From an uncultured Bacteroides sp. (GTDB lineage: Bacteria; Bacteroidota; Bacteroidia; Bacteroidales; Bacteroidaceae), in contig URDR01000079.1 of the NCBI GenBank assembly GCA_900546645.1, positions 1 to 13,811 of the forward strand: a DNA stretch of 13,811 bases, in the 5' to 3' direction. This document shows positions 1 to 8,652 of the stretch, piece by piece. The translations under genes and the position numbers were made by a program. The notes under the pieces are model-generated. The model had not been told where the DNA came from. It saw only the letters and a list, made by a program, of their open reading frames with translations, and did not search any database. Positions within the stretch are counted from its first letter, which is position 1. The number at the start of each line of letters is the position of its first letter.

Positions 1-2040
1 GGGATTGTACAACTCGTGTCGGATGCACAGATGCTTGAAGAAGTGGTGGTAAAAGGCAATCTTCCTGTAACACGCATGAAAGGGGATGCCATGGTGACAA
101 GTGTCGAGAACAGTGTATTGAGTAAAGTTGGCTCCGCCAATGATGTGCTGACCAAAATACCGGGCATCACAAAAAAGCAGGATGCTTTTGAAGTCTTTGG
201 TAAAGGAACGCCTCTTATATATATTAATGGTAGAAAACTGCACGATTTATCTGAACTGGAACAACTGGGTTCCGATGAAATCAAGAAAGTAGAGGTTATA
301 CGAAATCCCGGTTCAAGATACGATGCCACCGTAAAAGCGGTTGTCCGTATTCAAACCGTCAAGCGTCAGGGCGATGGTTTCGGATTCAGCTTGCGTTCCA
401 GCTATTACCAATCGAAGAATACCGACTTGGTAGAACAGGCAAATGTTAATTACCGTCATAATAATCTTGATATTTTCGGTTCTGTATATTACAACCAAAT
501 GGAAAGTTGGCAGGATTTTACTTTGCAACTGGAAGAGAGAGGTACAAAAGTCTGGAATCATGATATGAAAAGCTATGGTGAGTTTTATTCGAAGGTGCTT
601 AACGGTAATATCGGGTTTAATTATCAGCTGAATGATAATCATGCTTTCGGTATGAAATATAAGGCAGGAAAGACCCTGAAGGAAAAGAACCCTCTCTCTA
701 AAGAAACCAATATAATTGTGGATAATGTATTTTATGATAATATAAAGGTAGGCAGTTGCGATTACTATCATTATGACCCCGACCATGAACTGAATGCATA
801 CTATAACGGACAGTTCGGAGATGTGGCTCTTGATTTCAATGCCGATTATCTTCAAAATGGCAAGAGCAGTAACTCTGTATTTCAGGAAATCAGTCAGACT
901 TCGGAAAACCGTGATGTTCATTCTGTCAATAATGTAACGAATAGACTTGTAGCCGGAAAACTTACCTTGTCATTTCCGCTGGGCGGGGGAACCTTTGCCG
1001 TAGGCAGCGAAGCAACCTATACCCATAGAAAAGATGACTATTTGAACGAGGAAAACTATGTGCCGGCTTCTTACAGCAAGATTGAGGAAATCAATGCTAC
1101 CGGATATGCGGAGTATAACCGTAGTTTTCCGTGGGGTGACTGGTCGCTGGGACTGAGATATGAACATGTAAAGTTTGACTATTATGAAGACGGAAAGCAT
1201 ATTGACGAGCAGAGCCGTACATTCGATAACTTTTTCCCGAATATCTCATTTTCAACACAGCTTGGGAAAGTACAGGCGCAGTTAAGTTATACGGCAAAAA
1301 CTCAAAGACCTTCTTACAGCGAGTTGAGTAACAATGTATTCTATTCTGACCGTTTTACTCTTCAGAAAGGTAATCCCACTCTTCGCCCTACCATCATACA
1401 CGACCTTACCCTCTCCGGTGCTTGGAGATTCATTCAGATGTCATTGTCTTATTCTCAGACCAAGGACTGGATTCTTAACTGGGGAGAACTGGTAAATGAA
1501 GATGCTTCACTGACTATGCTAAGTCAGCGTAACTGGGATAAGTCCATTCCTATGTTTACCGCATTTTTGTCTGCTTCTCCTAAATTCGGATGTTGGTCAC
1601 CGGCACTGAGTATTGGTATGCAAAAGCAATGGCTCACTATAGATTATTTTAAAGAGTCGAAAGCTTTGAACAACCCCATATTTACCGCTTCATTCAATAA
1701 CTCTTGGGAATTACCGTTGGGATTTATGATTGGTCTTGATTCATATATACAGAGTGCTGGTGCTACACAGAATATTTATTCTGAAAAACCGACTGGATAT
1801 GTGAATGTGTTGCTAAGAAAAAGCTTCTTGAATGATGCTCTAAGTGTTGACTTAAGAGGAAATGATATTTTTAATACAAACAAGATAAACTATCATCTAT
1901 ATAGTGGTGATTATTATTTGTTTCAAAAAAGTGTATGGGATAGGCGAGAGTTTGCGGTAACTGTGCGCTACAAGTTCAATGCCGCCAAGAGTAAATACAA
2001 AGGTACCGGAGCCGGAAGCGAGCAGAAGAGCCGTATGTAA
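1..2040 (+). CDS. TonB-dependent receptor, outer membrane beta-barrel family (5' end outside window)
   Basis: Outer-membrane TonB-dependent receptor that would import a ligand using energy from TonB-ExbBD. The reading frame is open from base 1, so the GTG at 16 is not a convincing start; the protein continues upstream and 679 residues are visible. The first visible residues end in a TonB-box-like LEEVVV segment (about residues 13-18), as found after an N-terminal carboxypeptidase-like regulatory domain, which is probably what is missing. A plug domain follows (PGITKKQDAFEVFGKGTPLIYINGR through VEVIRNPGSRYDA), then a long barrel rich in alternating aromatic strands. The last barrel strand ends near VTVRYKFN and is followed by a basic tail containing SKYKGTGAG, a tail I recall from other Bacteroides members of this family. 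Ligand unknown. It is separated from the SusC gene by about 265 bases with a hairpin, so it is probably a separate unit. Confidence 0.9.
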   Translation, partial: GIVQLVSDAQMLEEVVVKGNLPVTRMKGDAMVTSVENSVLSKVGSANDVLTKIPGITKKQDAFEVFGKGTPLIYINGRKLHDLSELEQLGSDEIKKVEVIRNPGSRYDATVKAVVRIQTVKRQGDGFGFSLRSSYYQSKNTDLVEQANVNYRHNNLDIFGSVYYNQMESWQDFTLQLEERGTKVWNHDMKSYGEFYSKVLNGNIGFNYQLNDNHAFGMKYKAGKTLKEKNPLSKETNIIVDNVFYDNIKVGSCDYYHYDPDHELNAYYNGQFGDVALDFNADYLQNGKSSNSVFQEISQTSENRDVHSVNNVTNRLVAGKLTLSFPLGGGTFAVGSEATYTHRKDDYLNEENYVPASYSKIEEINATGYAEYNRSFPWGDWSLGLRYEHVKFDYYEDGKHIDEQSRTFDNFFPNISFSTQLGKVQAQLSYTAKTQRPSYSELSNNVFYSDRFTLQKGNPTLRPTIIHDLTLSGAWRFIQMSLSYSQTKDWILNWGELVNEDASLTMLSQRNWDKSIPMFTAFLSASPKFGCWSPALSIGMQKQWLTIDYFKESKALNNPIFTASFNNSWELPLGFMIGLDSYIQSAGATQNIYSEKPTGYVNVLLRKSFLNDALSVDLRGNDIFNTNKINYHLYSGDYYLFQKSVWDRREFAVTVRYKFNAAKSKYKGTGAGSEQKSRM

Positions 2041-2064
2041 CCGGGAAAACACTTGTATAGAAGA

Positions 2065-2105
2065 CCAGTCTTTTGGTTGTGCTGACTATACCACCGGAAG
2101 ACTGG
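2065..2105 (+). terminator. Hairpin downstream of the receptor gene, possible terminator
   Basis: CCAGTCTT at 2065-2072 pairs exactly with AAGACTGG at 2098-2105. The stem extends inward by two G-U pairs and three Watson-Crick pairs to 2077/2093, giving 13 pairs around a 15-base loop. It starts 25 bases after the stop codon. The downstream bases (GCGGGCTTGTTTG) are only partly T-rich, so termination may be weak, or the hairpin may only protect the 3' end of the message. Confidence 0.4.
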
Positions 2106-2198
2106 GCGGGCTTGTTTGTAGTCCCGATATGTAGAAAACCTCCCCAATGTGTAAATAAATTCCCCGATAAGCTGTGGAGACCGGATATAGAACTTGAA

Positions 2199-2256
2199 TA
2201 TTTTTGTTTTATAAATCAAATGATTAACGTTTTGTAACATAGGAAATGTAGATTTG
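2199..2256 (+). promoter_or_regulatory. Candidate promoter(s) for the susCD pair
   Basis: Two exact matches to the Bacteroides -7 consensus TAnnTTTG occur here: TATTTTTG at 2199-2206 and TAGATTTG at 2249-2256. The second would give a leader of roughly 40-45 bases before the SusC start at 2306; the first a leader near 95 bases. Neither has a clean TTTG -33 element at the expected distance, and the surroundings are AT-rich, so one or both may be chance matches. The remaining gap (2041-2305) shows no further gene. Confidence 0.35.
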
Positions 2257-2305
2257 GATTGATATTGGTATGTATGTTTTCAAATAGTTAGAAAAATAAG
2301 AAAAC

Positions 2306-5300
2306 ATGCAAACTTTTTTAAAAACAGTAATGTTGCTGGCTTTATTCTGTTTCAGTCAGCAAATCGTCGCACAGCGGCGTGTGATTACGGGAACAGTCAT
2401 TTCATCGGAAGACGGGGAACCGCTTATCGGTGCTACCCTGCAGCTGTCGGGGGATGCTTCAAAGGGAGTGATTACCGATGTAGACGGTAAATTCTCGATG
2501 GAAGTAGATTCTGATGATAAGGTGATAACGGTAGCTTATATTGGTATGAAGACCATTAAGGTTCGGGTACCCCACAAGAAGGATATGATTCATGTGGTGA
2601 TGGAGCCGGAGAGTGTGGCTATGGATGAAGTGGTGGTTACCGGATATGGAAACTTTACCAAGTCTTCGTTTACGGGTTCTGCCAATACGCTGAAGGGGGA
2701 TATGATGAAAAATATTCCTGTGGTAAGTGTGGAACAGAAGCTGCAAGGTATGACTACCGGTGTGAATATCACCAGCAGTTCGGGGCAGCCGGGTTCAAAC
2801 CAGAGTATCCGCATCCGTGGTATGGGCTCGTTTAATGCTTCGCAGGAACCTTTGTTTGTTATCGACGGTGTTCCGGTTACCTCCGGAAGCTTGAGTTCGG
2901 GCGGGAAATACGATGCTTCGTATATGAATAACTCAAAGACCAACATCATGAGTACGCTGAATCCTTCCGACATTGAGAACATCACGGTTATTAAAGATGC
3001 AGCGGCAGCTTCGCTCTATGGTTCGCGTGCTGCCAACGGGGTTATTTTGATTACGACCAAGAAAGGACAGAGCGGAAAGGCGCGGGTTACCTTGAATGTA
3101 TCAGGAGGATTTTCAAATGCGGCAGTTGATTTCCGTCCTACTTTGAGTGGCGAACAGCGCAGGGAATTGCTTCATGAGGGATTGGTGAATTATGCTACCG
3201 ATCAGGGTATGGAGTCTCCCCAAGCTTATGCTGACAGTGAAATCAATAAGTATGCAGCTGTTTTGCCGGGAGGATATACCAACTGGAAAAAGGAACTGAT
3301 ACGTACGGCTACGCAGCAAGATTATGAAGCGGCTGTTTCGGGAGGAAATAAGCGGAGCACGATTTATGCCTCGTTAGGATACAGCAAGCAGGAAGGGTTA
3401 GCCCGCAATTCAGGACTGGAACGCTATTCTGCTCGCCTGAATGTAACCACAAAAGTTGGAAACTATGGCGAAGTGGGTGCCAATATGATGTTTTCGCAGC
3501 TGAATCAGGAACTGAATGAAGAACGCGGTTCGGCCATCAATCCTTTCTTTGCTTCGGCGGTAACCATGAACCCTTCAATGCGGGTACGCGATGAAAACGG
3601 AAATTTTGTCGGAGCATACGAGGGAACGGCTTTGAACCCGTTGCGCGATATGTTGCTTGACTATAATCGTACCCGGATGACACGTATGTTTTCAACCGGT
3701 TATGCCAGCATTGAACCTGTCAAGGGGTTGAAACTGAAAGAAACCTTGAGTTATGATTATAATATCCAAAAGGATGCACGCTACTATAATCCGTTGAGTT
3801 CGGCAGGGCCTAAGAGTGGAAGTGATGCTCGTACGGTAAAAGGCTTTATCGAATACGGGAAACTGATTTCATCTACCTCGTTGAATTATGTGCGTACTTT
3901 TGCTCGCAAGCATCATCTGGATGTGCTGGCTGCTTATGAAATAGAAAGTTATCAAACTGATAAGGCGGTAGGTGAGAAGTATAAGTTGCCTTCCGATAAA
4001 CTGACGGAGCCGGATAATGCGGCGGTACTCAATGCTTTTGAATCGTCGGTTCAGAACTACCGGATGCTGTCTTATCTTTCACGCTTGAATTATGATTACG
4101 ATGACCGTTATTATGTAGCCGGAAGTTTTCGTCGTGACGGAAGTTCTCGTTTGGCTCCTTCCGGACGCTGGGGTAATTTCTGGTCGGTATCGGGTATGTG
4201 GCATGTAACGAATGAAGCCTTCATGAAACCCATCAAGCAGGTGTTGAGTGACTTGAAGATTCGTGCCTCGTATGGGGTAAACGGGAATCAGCCCGGAGCG
4301 CTTTACGGGTATATGGGGTTATACAGTTACGGACAGAATTACATGGGAGTGGCTGGAGCTTATGAGTCGTCTCAACCTAATCCGAACTTGAAGTGGGAGA
4401 AAAATTACAGCTTGAACATCGGTCTGGACTTTTCACTGATTAACCGCATCTTTGTGACACTGGAGTATTATAACCGTGATACGAAAGACTTGCTTTATAA
4501 TATGCCGATTAGCAGCACTACCGGATTTACAAACTATCTGGCTAATGTGGGACAGCTGAATAACCGGGGTGTTGAGTTTGAATTACGTACGCTGAACTTT
4601 GCAACTCCCGACTTTAACTGGACTACCGTGCTCAACCTGAGCCATAACCGGAATAAGATTGTGGCACTCAACGGAGAACTTGACCAGTCGATTGAAGGTT
4701 CATGGTTCATTCATAAAGTAGGATTGCCTTATTATACTTTTTATGTGAAAGAATTTGCCGGAGTAAATCCTTATACGGGAAAGGCGCAGTATTTCATAAA
4801 TACGCAAGATGAAAACGGAGTGTATAACCGTAAACTGACCACTAATCTGAATGAAGCTCAGGCTGTGCCTTATAAATCGGTGGAACCCAAAGTGACTGGT
4901 GGGTTGACGAACTTACTGGAATATAAAGACTTTGACTTGAGCTTTACACTGACTTACTCACTGGGAGGACATTCGTTTGACCAGGCAGGAACCTATATTG
5001 AGAATGGAACTTCAGCTATTTATGGCGACGGGGATGGTAGTAGGGGGTATAACCTGCCGGTATATGCGGTCGACCGTTGGCAGAAGCCGGGTGATCATAC
5101 TGACGTGCCACGTTTTGTTTATGGCGAAAGTACTGGAGTCAGCAATTCATCGCGCTATATTCATAGTACAGATCATTTGCGGTTGAAAAACCTGACATTG
5201 GGGTATAAGCTGCCGGCTAAGTGGGTGAATAAGGCTTTAATCAATACGGCTCGTATTTATTTTTCGGGAAGCAATCTGCTGACATGGGCGAGATGGAAAC

Positions 5301-5392
5301 AATATGATCCGGAAACACCGGTGAACGGTGTGGTTTTCTGTGAAACTCCTGCTATGCGTACATTTAGTTTCGGGGTTCAATTAACATTCTAA
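2306..5392 (+). CDS. SusC/RagA-family TonB-linked outer membrane protein
   Basis: Outer-membrane TonB-dependent porin that forms the channel under a SusD-type lid and imports oligomeric nutrients (glycans or peptides). Residues 1-22 or so are a signal peptide ending in QQIVAQ. Residues about 26-100 are a carboxypeptidase-regulatory-like domain (ITGTVISSEDGEPLIGATL, then TDVDGKFSM). The TonB box DEVVVTGYG is at 107-115. The plug domain runs to about 253, with the family signatures IRIRGMGSFNASQEPLFVIDGVP (in pieces, 168-190) and AASLYGSRAANGVILITTKKG. The rest is the large barrel, closing with FSFGVQLTF, whose terminal Phe is typical. Length (1028 residues) is normal. The SusD partner starts 27 bases downstream. 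Substrate cannot be assigned, because no degradative enzyme or regulator is nearby. Confidence 0.95.
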   Translation: MQTFLKTVMLLALFCFSQQIVAQRRVITGTVISSEDGEPLIGATLQLSGDASKGVITDVDGKFSMEVDSDDKVITVAYIGMKTIKVRVPHKKDMIHVVMEPESVAMDEVVVTGYGNFTKSSFTGSANTLKGDMMKNIPVVSVEQKLQGMTTGVNITSSSGQPGSNQSIRIRGMGSFNASQEPLFVIDGVPVTSGSLSSGGKYDASYMNNSKTNIMSTLNPSDIENITVIKDAAAASLYGSRAANGVILITTKKGQSGKARVTLNVSGGFSNAAVDFRPTLSGEQRRELLHEGLVNYATDQGMESPQAYADSEINKYAAVLPGGYTNWKKELIRTATQQDYEAAVSGGNKRSTIYASLGYSKQEGLARNSGLERYSARLNVTTKVGNYGEVGANMMFSQLNQELNEERGSAINPFFASAVTMNPSMRVRDENGNFVGAYEGTALNPLRDMLLDYNRTRMTRMFSTGYASIEPVKGLKLKETLSYDYNIQKDARYYNPLSSAGPKSGSDARTVKGFIEYGKLISSTSLNYVRTFARKHHLDVLAAYEIESYQTDKAVGEKYKLPSDKLTEPDNAAVLNAFESSVQNYRMLSYLSRLNYDYDDRYYVAGSFRRDGSSRLAPSGRWGNFWSVSGMWHVTNEAFMKPIKQVLSDLKIRASYGVNGNQPGALYGYMGLYSYGQNYMGVAGAYESSQPNPNLKWEKNYSLNIGLDFSLINRIFVTLEYYNRDTKDLLYNMPISSTTGFTNYLANVGQLNNRGVEFELRTLNFATPDFNWTTVLNLSHNRNKIVALNGELDQSIEGSWFIHKVGLPYYTFYVKEFAGVNPYTGKAQYFINTQDENGVYNRKLTTNLNEAQAVPYKSVEPKVTGGLTNLLEYKDFDLSFTLTYSLGGHSFDQAGTYIENGTSAIYGDGDGSRGYNLPVYAVDRWQKPGDHTDVPRFVYGESTGVSNSSRYIHSTDHLRLKNLTLGYKLPAKWVNKALINTARIYFSGSNLLTWARWKQYDPETPVNGVVFCETPAMRTFSFGVQLTF

Positions 5393-5419
5393 GGTATTAT
5401 TTTAAACTGAATATGATAT

Positions 5420-6922
5420 ATGAAACGAATCTATATATTTTTATTGGCAGCAGCTTTTTTGGGTGCTTCTTGCTCTGAAGGTTGGTTGGATGTAAACCCT
5501 TCTACTTCGGTGCCTACTGATCAGGCGCTTTCTACTCAGGAGGATTTGAAGATAGCTTTAAACGGCTTATATCGTCAAACTTCCCAACATAGCTATTACG
5601 GCGACAATCACTGGTATTATGGTGACTGTCGTGCTGCTGATGTGCAGGCACGTGAAAGTAAGGGAACCGGAAGACGTGTATCTCCTTATTATGAATATAA
5701 TGTTTTACCCACTGATAACTTGAATATCACTTTGCCTTGGCAGCGCCCGTATGTGGTAATCCGTCAGGCGAACAATATTATCCAGCGGATTGAAGAGGGA
5801 AATATTCCGGATGGAACTTCCGAAGAATTGGCACGTATCAAGTCGGAGGCTTTAGTCTTGCGCGGATTGGCATTGTTTAATCTGACACGTATGTTTGGTA
5901 TGCCTTACACCAACGATGAGGGAGCGTCTTTAGGGGTTCCCATCGTATTGAAGCCGGAAAGCCAGACTTATCGTCCGGAGCGAAATACGGTGGCTCAATG
6001 TTATAATCAGGTGATTGAAGATTTGACTGATGCCTTGCCGGCCTTGCGCAGAGAGAAGACTGATGGCTTTGTGAATTATTGGGCTGCACAGGCGCTTCTT
6101 TCACGTGTCTATTTGAATAAAGGGGATTATGAAAAAGCTTATGATGCCGCTGTGGAGGTTATTGCTAACAACGGAGGGCTGTATCGCCTTTATACGAAAG
6201 AAGAATATTCTTCGGTGTGGGGACAGGATTTTCAGGCTGAATCGCTTTTTGAGCTTTATATCACAATTTCAGAACCTTCTGAGTGGGGAGGAGGTACCGG
6301 TGGTGAAGGTGCACCGATGGTTTATGCAAATGAAGGGAAGGTGGACTGGAATAACTTGATTCTGAGTGAGGATTTTCTTAACTTGCTTGATGAGGATGCA
6401 GATGATGTGCGTCACTGCGTGGCTAAACCTTCTTTGATTGAAAATAATACAGGATTACCGGTTTCGGCACGTAAGCGGAATGTGTTCTTAGGCAAATTCC
6501 CGGGAAAGCAGGGAGATCCTCATGATAATGATATCTGTGTCATTCGCTTGTCGGAGGTTTATCTGAATGCTGCCGAGGCTGGACTGAAACTGGGAGGTGC
6601 GAAGGCTGAGCAGGGGAGAACTTATTTGAATGATTTGATAAAACAGCGTACACCGAACGAGAAAATGCGGGTAAATGAGGTTGCCGGTTATACCATTGAC
6701 CGTATTATGAAAGAACGTCGGAAAGAACTGGTGGGTGAAGGATTGATTTTCTTCGATTACCTGCGTAATAAGCTTCCCATCGAGCGGAAAGGAAGCTGGC
6801 ATCTGGAAACGCTGAAAACTACTCATTCGCAGGTCATTCAGCATACCGATACGCGTATAGCGCTTCCGATACCCCAATCGGAGATTGATGCAAATCCGAA
6901 TATGCAGCAAAATCCTTTGTAG
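5420..6922 (+). CDS. SusD/RagB-family nutrient-binding outer membrane lipoprotein
   Basis: Surface lipoprotein that caps the SusC channel and captures substrate. The N-terminus MKRIYIFLLAAAFLGASC is a lipoprotein signal with the lipidated cysteine at residue 18, followed by the usual WLDVNPST opening of SusD proteins. TPR-like helical stretches follow (for example ALVLRGLALFNLTRMFG and YWAAQALLSRVYLNKGDYEKA). The C-terminal half carries the family pattern IRLSEVYLNAAEA, RIMKERRKELVGEG and finally IPQSEIDANPNMQQNP. At 500 residues it is full length. The ATG at 5420 is the only in-frame start that precedes the signal peptide directly; the ATG at 5413 is in another frame. It is the last gene before a clear terminator, so susC-susD look like a two-gene operon. 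Confidence 0.95.
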   Translation: MKRIYIFLLAAAFLGASCSEGWLDVNPSTSVPTDQALSTQEDLKIALNGLYRQTSQHSYYGDNHWYYGDCRAADVQARESKGTGRRVSPYYEYNVLPTDNLNITLPWQRPYVVIRQANNIIQRIEEGNIPDGTSEELARIKSEALVLRGLALFNLTRMFGMPYTNDEGASLGVPIVLKPESQTYRPERNTVAQCYNQVIEDLTDALPALRREKTDGFVNYWAAQALLSRVYLNKGDYEKAYDAAVEVIANNGGLYRLYTKEEYSSVWGQDFQAESLFELYITISEPSEWGGGTGGEGAPMVYANEGKVDWNNLILSEDFLNLLDEDADDVRHCVAKPSLIENNTGLPVSARKRNVFLGKFPGKQGDPHDNDICVIRLSEVYLNAAEAGLKLGGAKAEQGRTYLNDLIKQRTPNEKMRVNEVAGYTIDRIMKERRKELVGEGLIFFDYLRNKLPIERKGSWHLETLKTTHSQVIQHTDTRIALPIPQSEIDANPNMQQNPL

Positions 6923-7001
6923 TGCCTTGCTAATAAAGAATAAATATCCTTATTGTGGTATATTAATAGATTCCGTTGTAAGTTCAGCAATCTGAATAGG
7001 G

Positions 7002-7045
7002 AGAGTGGTTCATAGCTTTATGCAGCGTGAACCACTCTTATTTTT
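7002..7045 (+). terminator. Rho-independent-type terminator after susCD
   Basis: AGAGTGGTTCA at 7002-7012 pairs perfectly with TGAACCACTCT at 7028-7038 (11 pairs, 15-base loop), followed by TATTTTT. It lies about 80 bases beyond the SusD stop and separates that operon from the pot operon. Confidence 0.8.
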
Positions 7046-7107
7046 GCAAGACCATATTGAATACTTATAGGCTGTATTTGTTTGTTTTAGTATTGCTCTT
7101 GCATTCC

Positions 7108-7133
7108 GCTGTTTGAGGTGAAGGCTGTTTGAG
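7108..7133. repeat. Direct repeat of GCTGTTTGAG upstream of potA
   Basis: The 10-base word GCTGTTTGAG occurs at 7108-7117 and again at 7124-7133, start to start 16 bases. It lies in the non-coding gap between the susCD terminator and the potA promoter. It could be an operator or chance; nothing else in the sequence decides this. Confidence 0.35.
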
Positions 7134-7150
7134 TTTTTCAATGAGCCAGA

Positions 7151-7167
7151 TTGAGAATATTGAGAAT
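7151..7167. repeat. Tandem 9-base repeat TTGAGAATA/TTGAGAATT upstream of the potA promoter
   Basis: TTGAGAAT at 7151-7158 is repeated at 7160-7167, a period of nine bases. The pair ends about 40 bases upstream of the putative potA -7 element, a location suited to a regulator-binding site. The gap 6923-7235 holds this repeat, the GCTGTTTGAG repeat, the susCD terminator and the promoter; no gene is visible in it. Confidence 0.4.
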
Positions 7168-7206
7168 TAAATTTAAAAGTATAATCTCTTATATTCAATA
7201 TATATG

Positions 7207-7214
7207 TATCTTTG
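7207..7214 (+). promoter_or_regulatory. Bacteroides-type promoter (-7 element) of the pot operon
   Basis: TATCTTTG, followed by CA, is an exact and very typical match to the Bacteroides TAnnTTTG -7 element. It lies 21 bases before the potA ATG, so the leader would be short (about 15 bases) with the purine-rich GAAAGAGAA just ahead of the start. No good TTTG -33 element is visible at the expected distance, so an activator may assist. Confidence 0.6.
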
Positions 7215-7235
7215 CATAAATTTTTTGAAAGAGAA

Positions 7236-8624
7236 ATGCTGAACGACAATAAAACAATTATTGAAATCAATAACGTATCCAAGTTTTTCGGTGAAAAGAC
7301 TGCCTTGGATCATATTAACTTGTCTATTCGTAAAGGCGAGTTTGTTACAATATTAGGTCCGTCAGGTTGCGGAAAAACTACCCTGTTGCGCCTGATAGCA
7401 GGGTTCCAGACGGCTTCGGAAGGAACCATTAGCATTGCCGGTAAGGAAATCACTCAGACTCCTCCCCATAAGCGTCCGGTAAATACGGTGTTTCAGAAAT
7501 ATGCTTTGTTTCCTCATCTCAATGTTTACGATAACATTGCTTTTGGATTAAAACTGAAGAAACTGCCTCAGTCGGAAATGACGAAGAGGGTAAAGGATGC
7601 TCTGAAAATGGTGAGTATGACAGGTTATGAGTATCGTGATGTTGACTCTCTTTCGGGCGGGCAGCAGCAGCGCGTGGCTATCGCTCGTGCCATCGTGAAT
7701 GAACCGGAAGTGTTGCTGTTGGATGAACCCTTGGCAGCTCTTGACTTGAAGATGCGTAAAGATATGCAGATGGAACTGAAGGAAATGCATAGCCGGTTAG
7801 GTATTACCTTTGTTTATGTAACTCATGATCAGGAGGAAGCTCTGACCTTGAGTGATACCATCGTAGTGATGAGCGAAGGAAAAATTCAACAGATAGGTAC
7901 TCCTACTGATATTTATAATGAACCGATTAATTCATTTGTTGCCGATTTTATAGGTGAAAGTAACATCTTGAATGGAACAATGATTAAAGATAAGTTGGTG
8001 AACTTCTGTGGCAGGGAGTTTGAGTGCGTCGATGAGGGTTTTGGTGAAAATGCTCCTGTTGATGTGGTTATCCGTCCGGAAGACCTGTATATTTTCCCTG
8101 TTTCCGATGCTGCTCAGTTATGCGGAGTTGTACAGTCGTGTATTTTTAAGGGAGTGCATTATGAAATGGTGGTACTGTGTGGTAATTATGAAATTATAGT
8201 TCAAGATTATCATGCATTTGATGTAGGTAGTGAGGTCGGTCTGCTTATCAAGCCGTTTGATATTCATATCATGAAGAAAGAACGTACATGTAATATGTTT
8301 GAAGGTCGCATGATTGATGCTTCGCATGTGGAGTTCCTTGGATGTGAATTTGAATGCACACCCGTTGATTTGAGTGATGCTTCAAAAGATTGGGAGCATA
8401 TTCAGGTGGAAGTTGATTTCGATAAAGTGATTTTGCAGGACGATGAAGAAGATGGTACGCTGACCGGTGAAGTAAAGTTTATCCTATATAAAGGAAACCA
8501 TTATCATTTGACCGTGCTTTCTGATTGGGATGAAAATGTTTTTGTCGATACGAACGATGTATGGGACGATGGAGACCGGGTGGGTATCACCATTCGTCCG
8601 GAGGCTATCCGTATTTTGGTATGA
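7236..8624 (+). CDS. potA: Polyamine ABC transporter ATP-binding protein PotA
   Basis: Cytoplasmic ATPase that drives spermidine/putrescine import through PotB and PotC. Visible motifs are Walker A GPSGCGKTT (41-49), Q-loop Gln87 in VFQKYALFPH, signature LSGGQQQR (139-146), Walker B VLLLDEP (159-165), D-loop ALD and switch His197. The start is taken at ATG 7236; a TTG eight codons upstream (7212) overlaps the putative promoter and is unlikely. The protein is 462 residues, against 378 for E. coli PotA as I recall it. The extra length is a second copy of the C-terminal TOBE-like regulatory domain: residues about 246-346 and 355-462 share GTMI/GRMI, an F-x-G-x-EFEC-type stretch with cysteines, GVVQSCIFKGVHY/GEVKFILYKGNHY, and an ending LLIKPFDIHIM/ITIRPEAIRIL. 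First gene of potABCD; potB starts 28 bases later. Confidence 0.93.
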   Translation: MLNDNKTIIEINNVSKFFGEKTALDHINLSIRKGEFVTILGPSGCGKTTLLRLIAGFQTASEGTISIAGKEITQTPPHKRPVNTVFQKYALFPHLNVYDNIAFGLKLKKLPQSEMTKRVKDALKMVSMTGYEYRDVDSLSGGQQQRVAIARAIVNEPEVLLLDEPLAALDLKMRKDMQMELKEMHSRLGITFVYVTHDQEEALTLSDTIVVMSEGKIQQIGTPTDIYNEPINSFVADFIGESNILNGTMIKDKLVNFCGREFECVDEGFGENAPVDVVIRPEDLYIFPVSDAAQLCGVVQSCIFKGVHYEMVVLCGNYEIIVQDYHAFDVGSEVGLLIKPFDIHIMKKERTCNMFEGRMIDASHVEFLGCEFECTPVDLSDASKDWEHIQVEVDFDKVILQDDEEDGTLTGEVKFILYKGNHYHLTVLSDWDENVFVDTNDVWDDGDRVGITIRPEAIRILV

Positions 8625-8652
8625 TGTAATTTAATTTGACTGACTGATAAAG

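Noticed and set aside
16..18. GTG at 16 as the true start of the first receptor
   Set aside because: The frame is open to base 1 and the visible N-terminus begins at the TonB box, without signal peptide; the gene must extend upstream.
313..921. Minus-strand ORF of 202 codons under the first receptor gene
   Set aside because: It is antisense to a well-supported coding frame, has no family likeness and is rich in Ile/Leu as expected of a shadow of barrel coding sequence.
6488..6910. Minus-strand ORF of 140 codons within the SusD gene
   Set aside because: Fully antisense to a strong SusD match and without recognisable domain or start context.
7212..7235. TTG start for potA eight codons upstream of the ATG
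   Set aside because: It falls inside the putative -7 element TATCTTTG, so it would not be in the transcript; ATG 7236 has a purine-rich leader.
6923..7235. Polyamine riboswitch-like leader upstream of potA
   Set aside because: If the TATCTTTG promoter is right the leader is only about 15 bases, too short for a structured element; the only clear hairpin is the susCD terminator.
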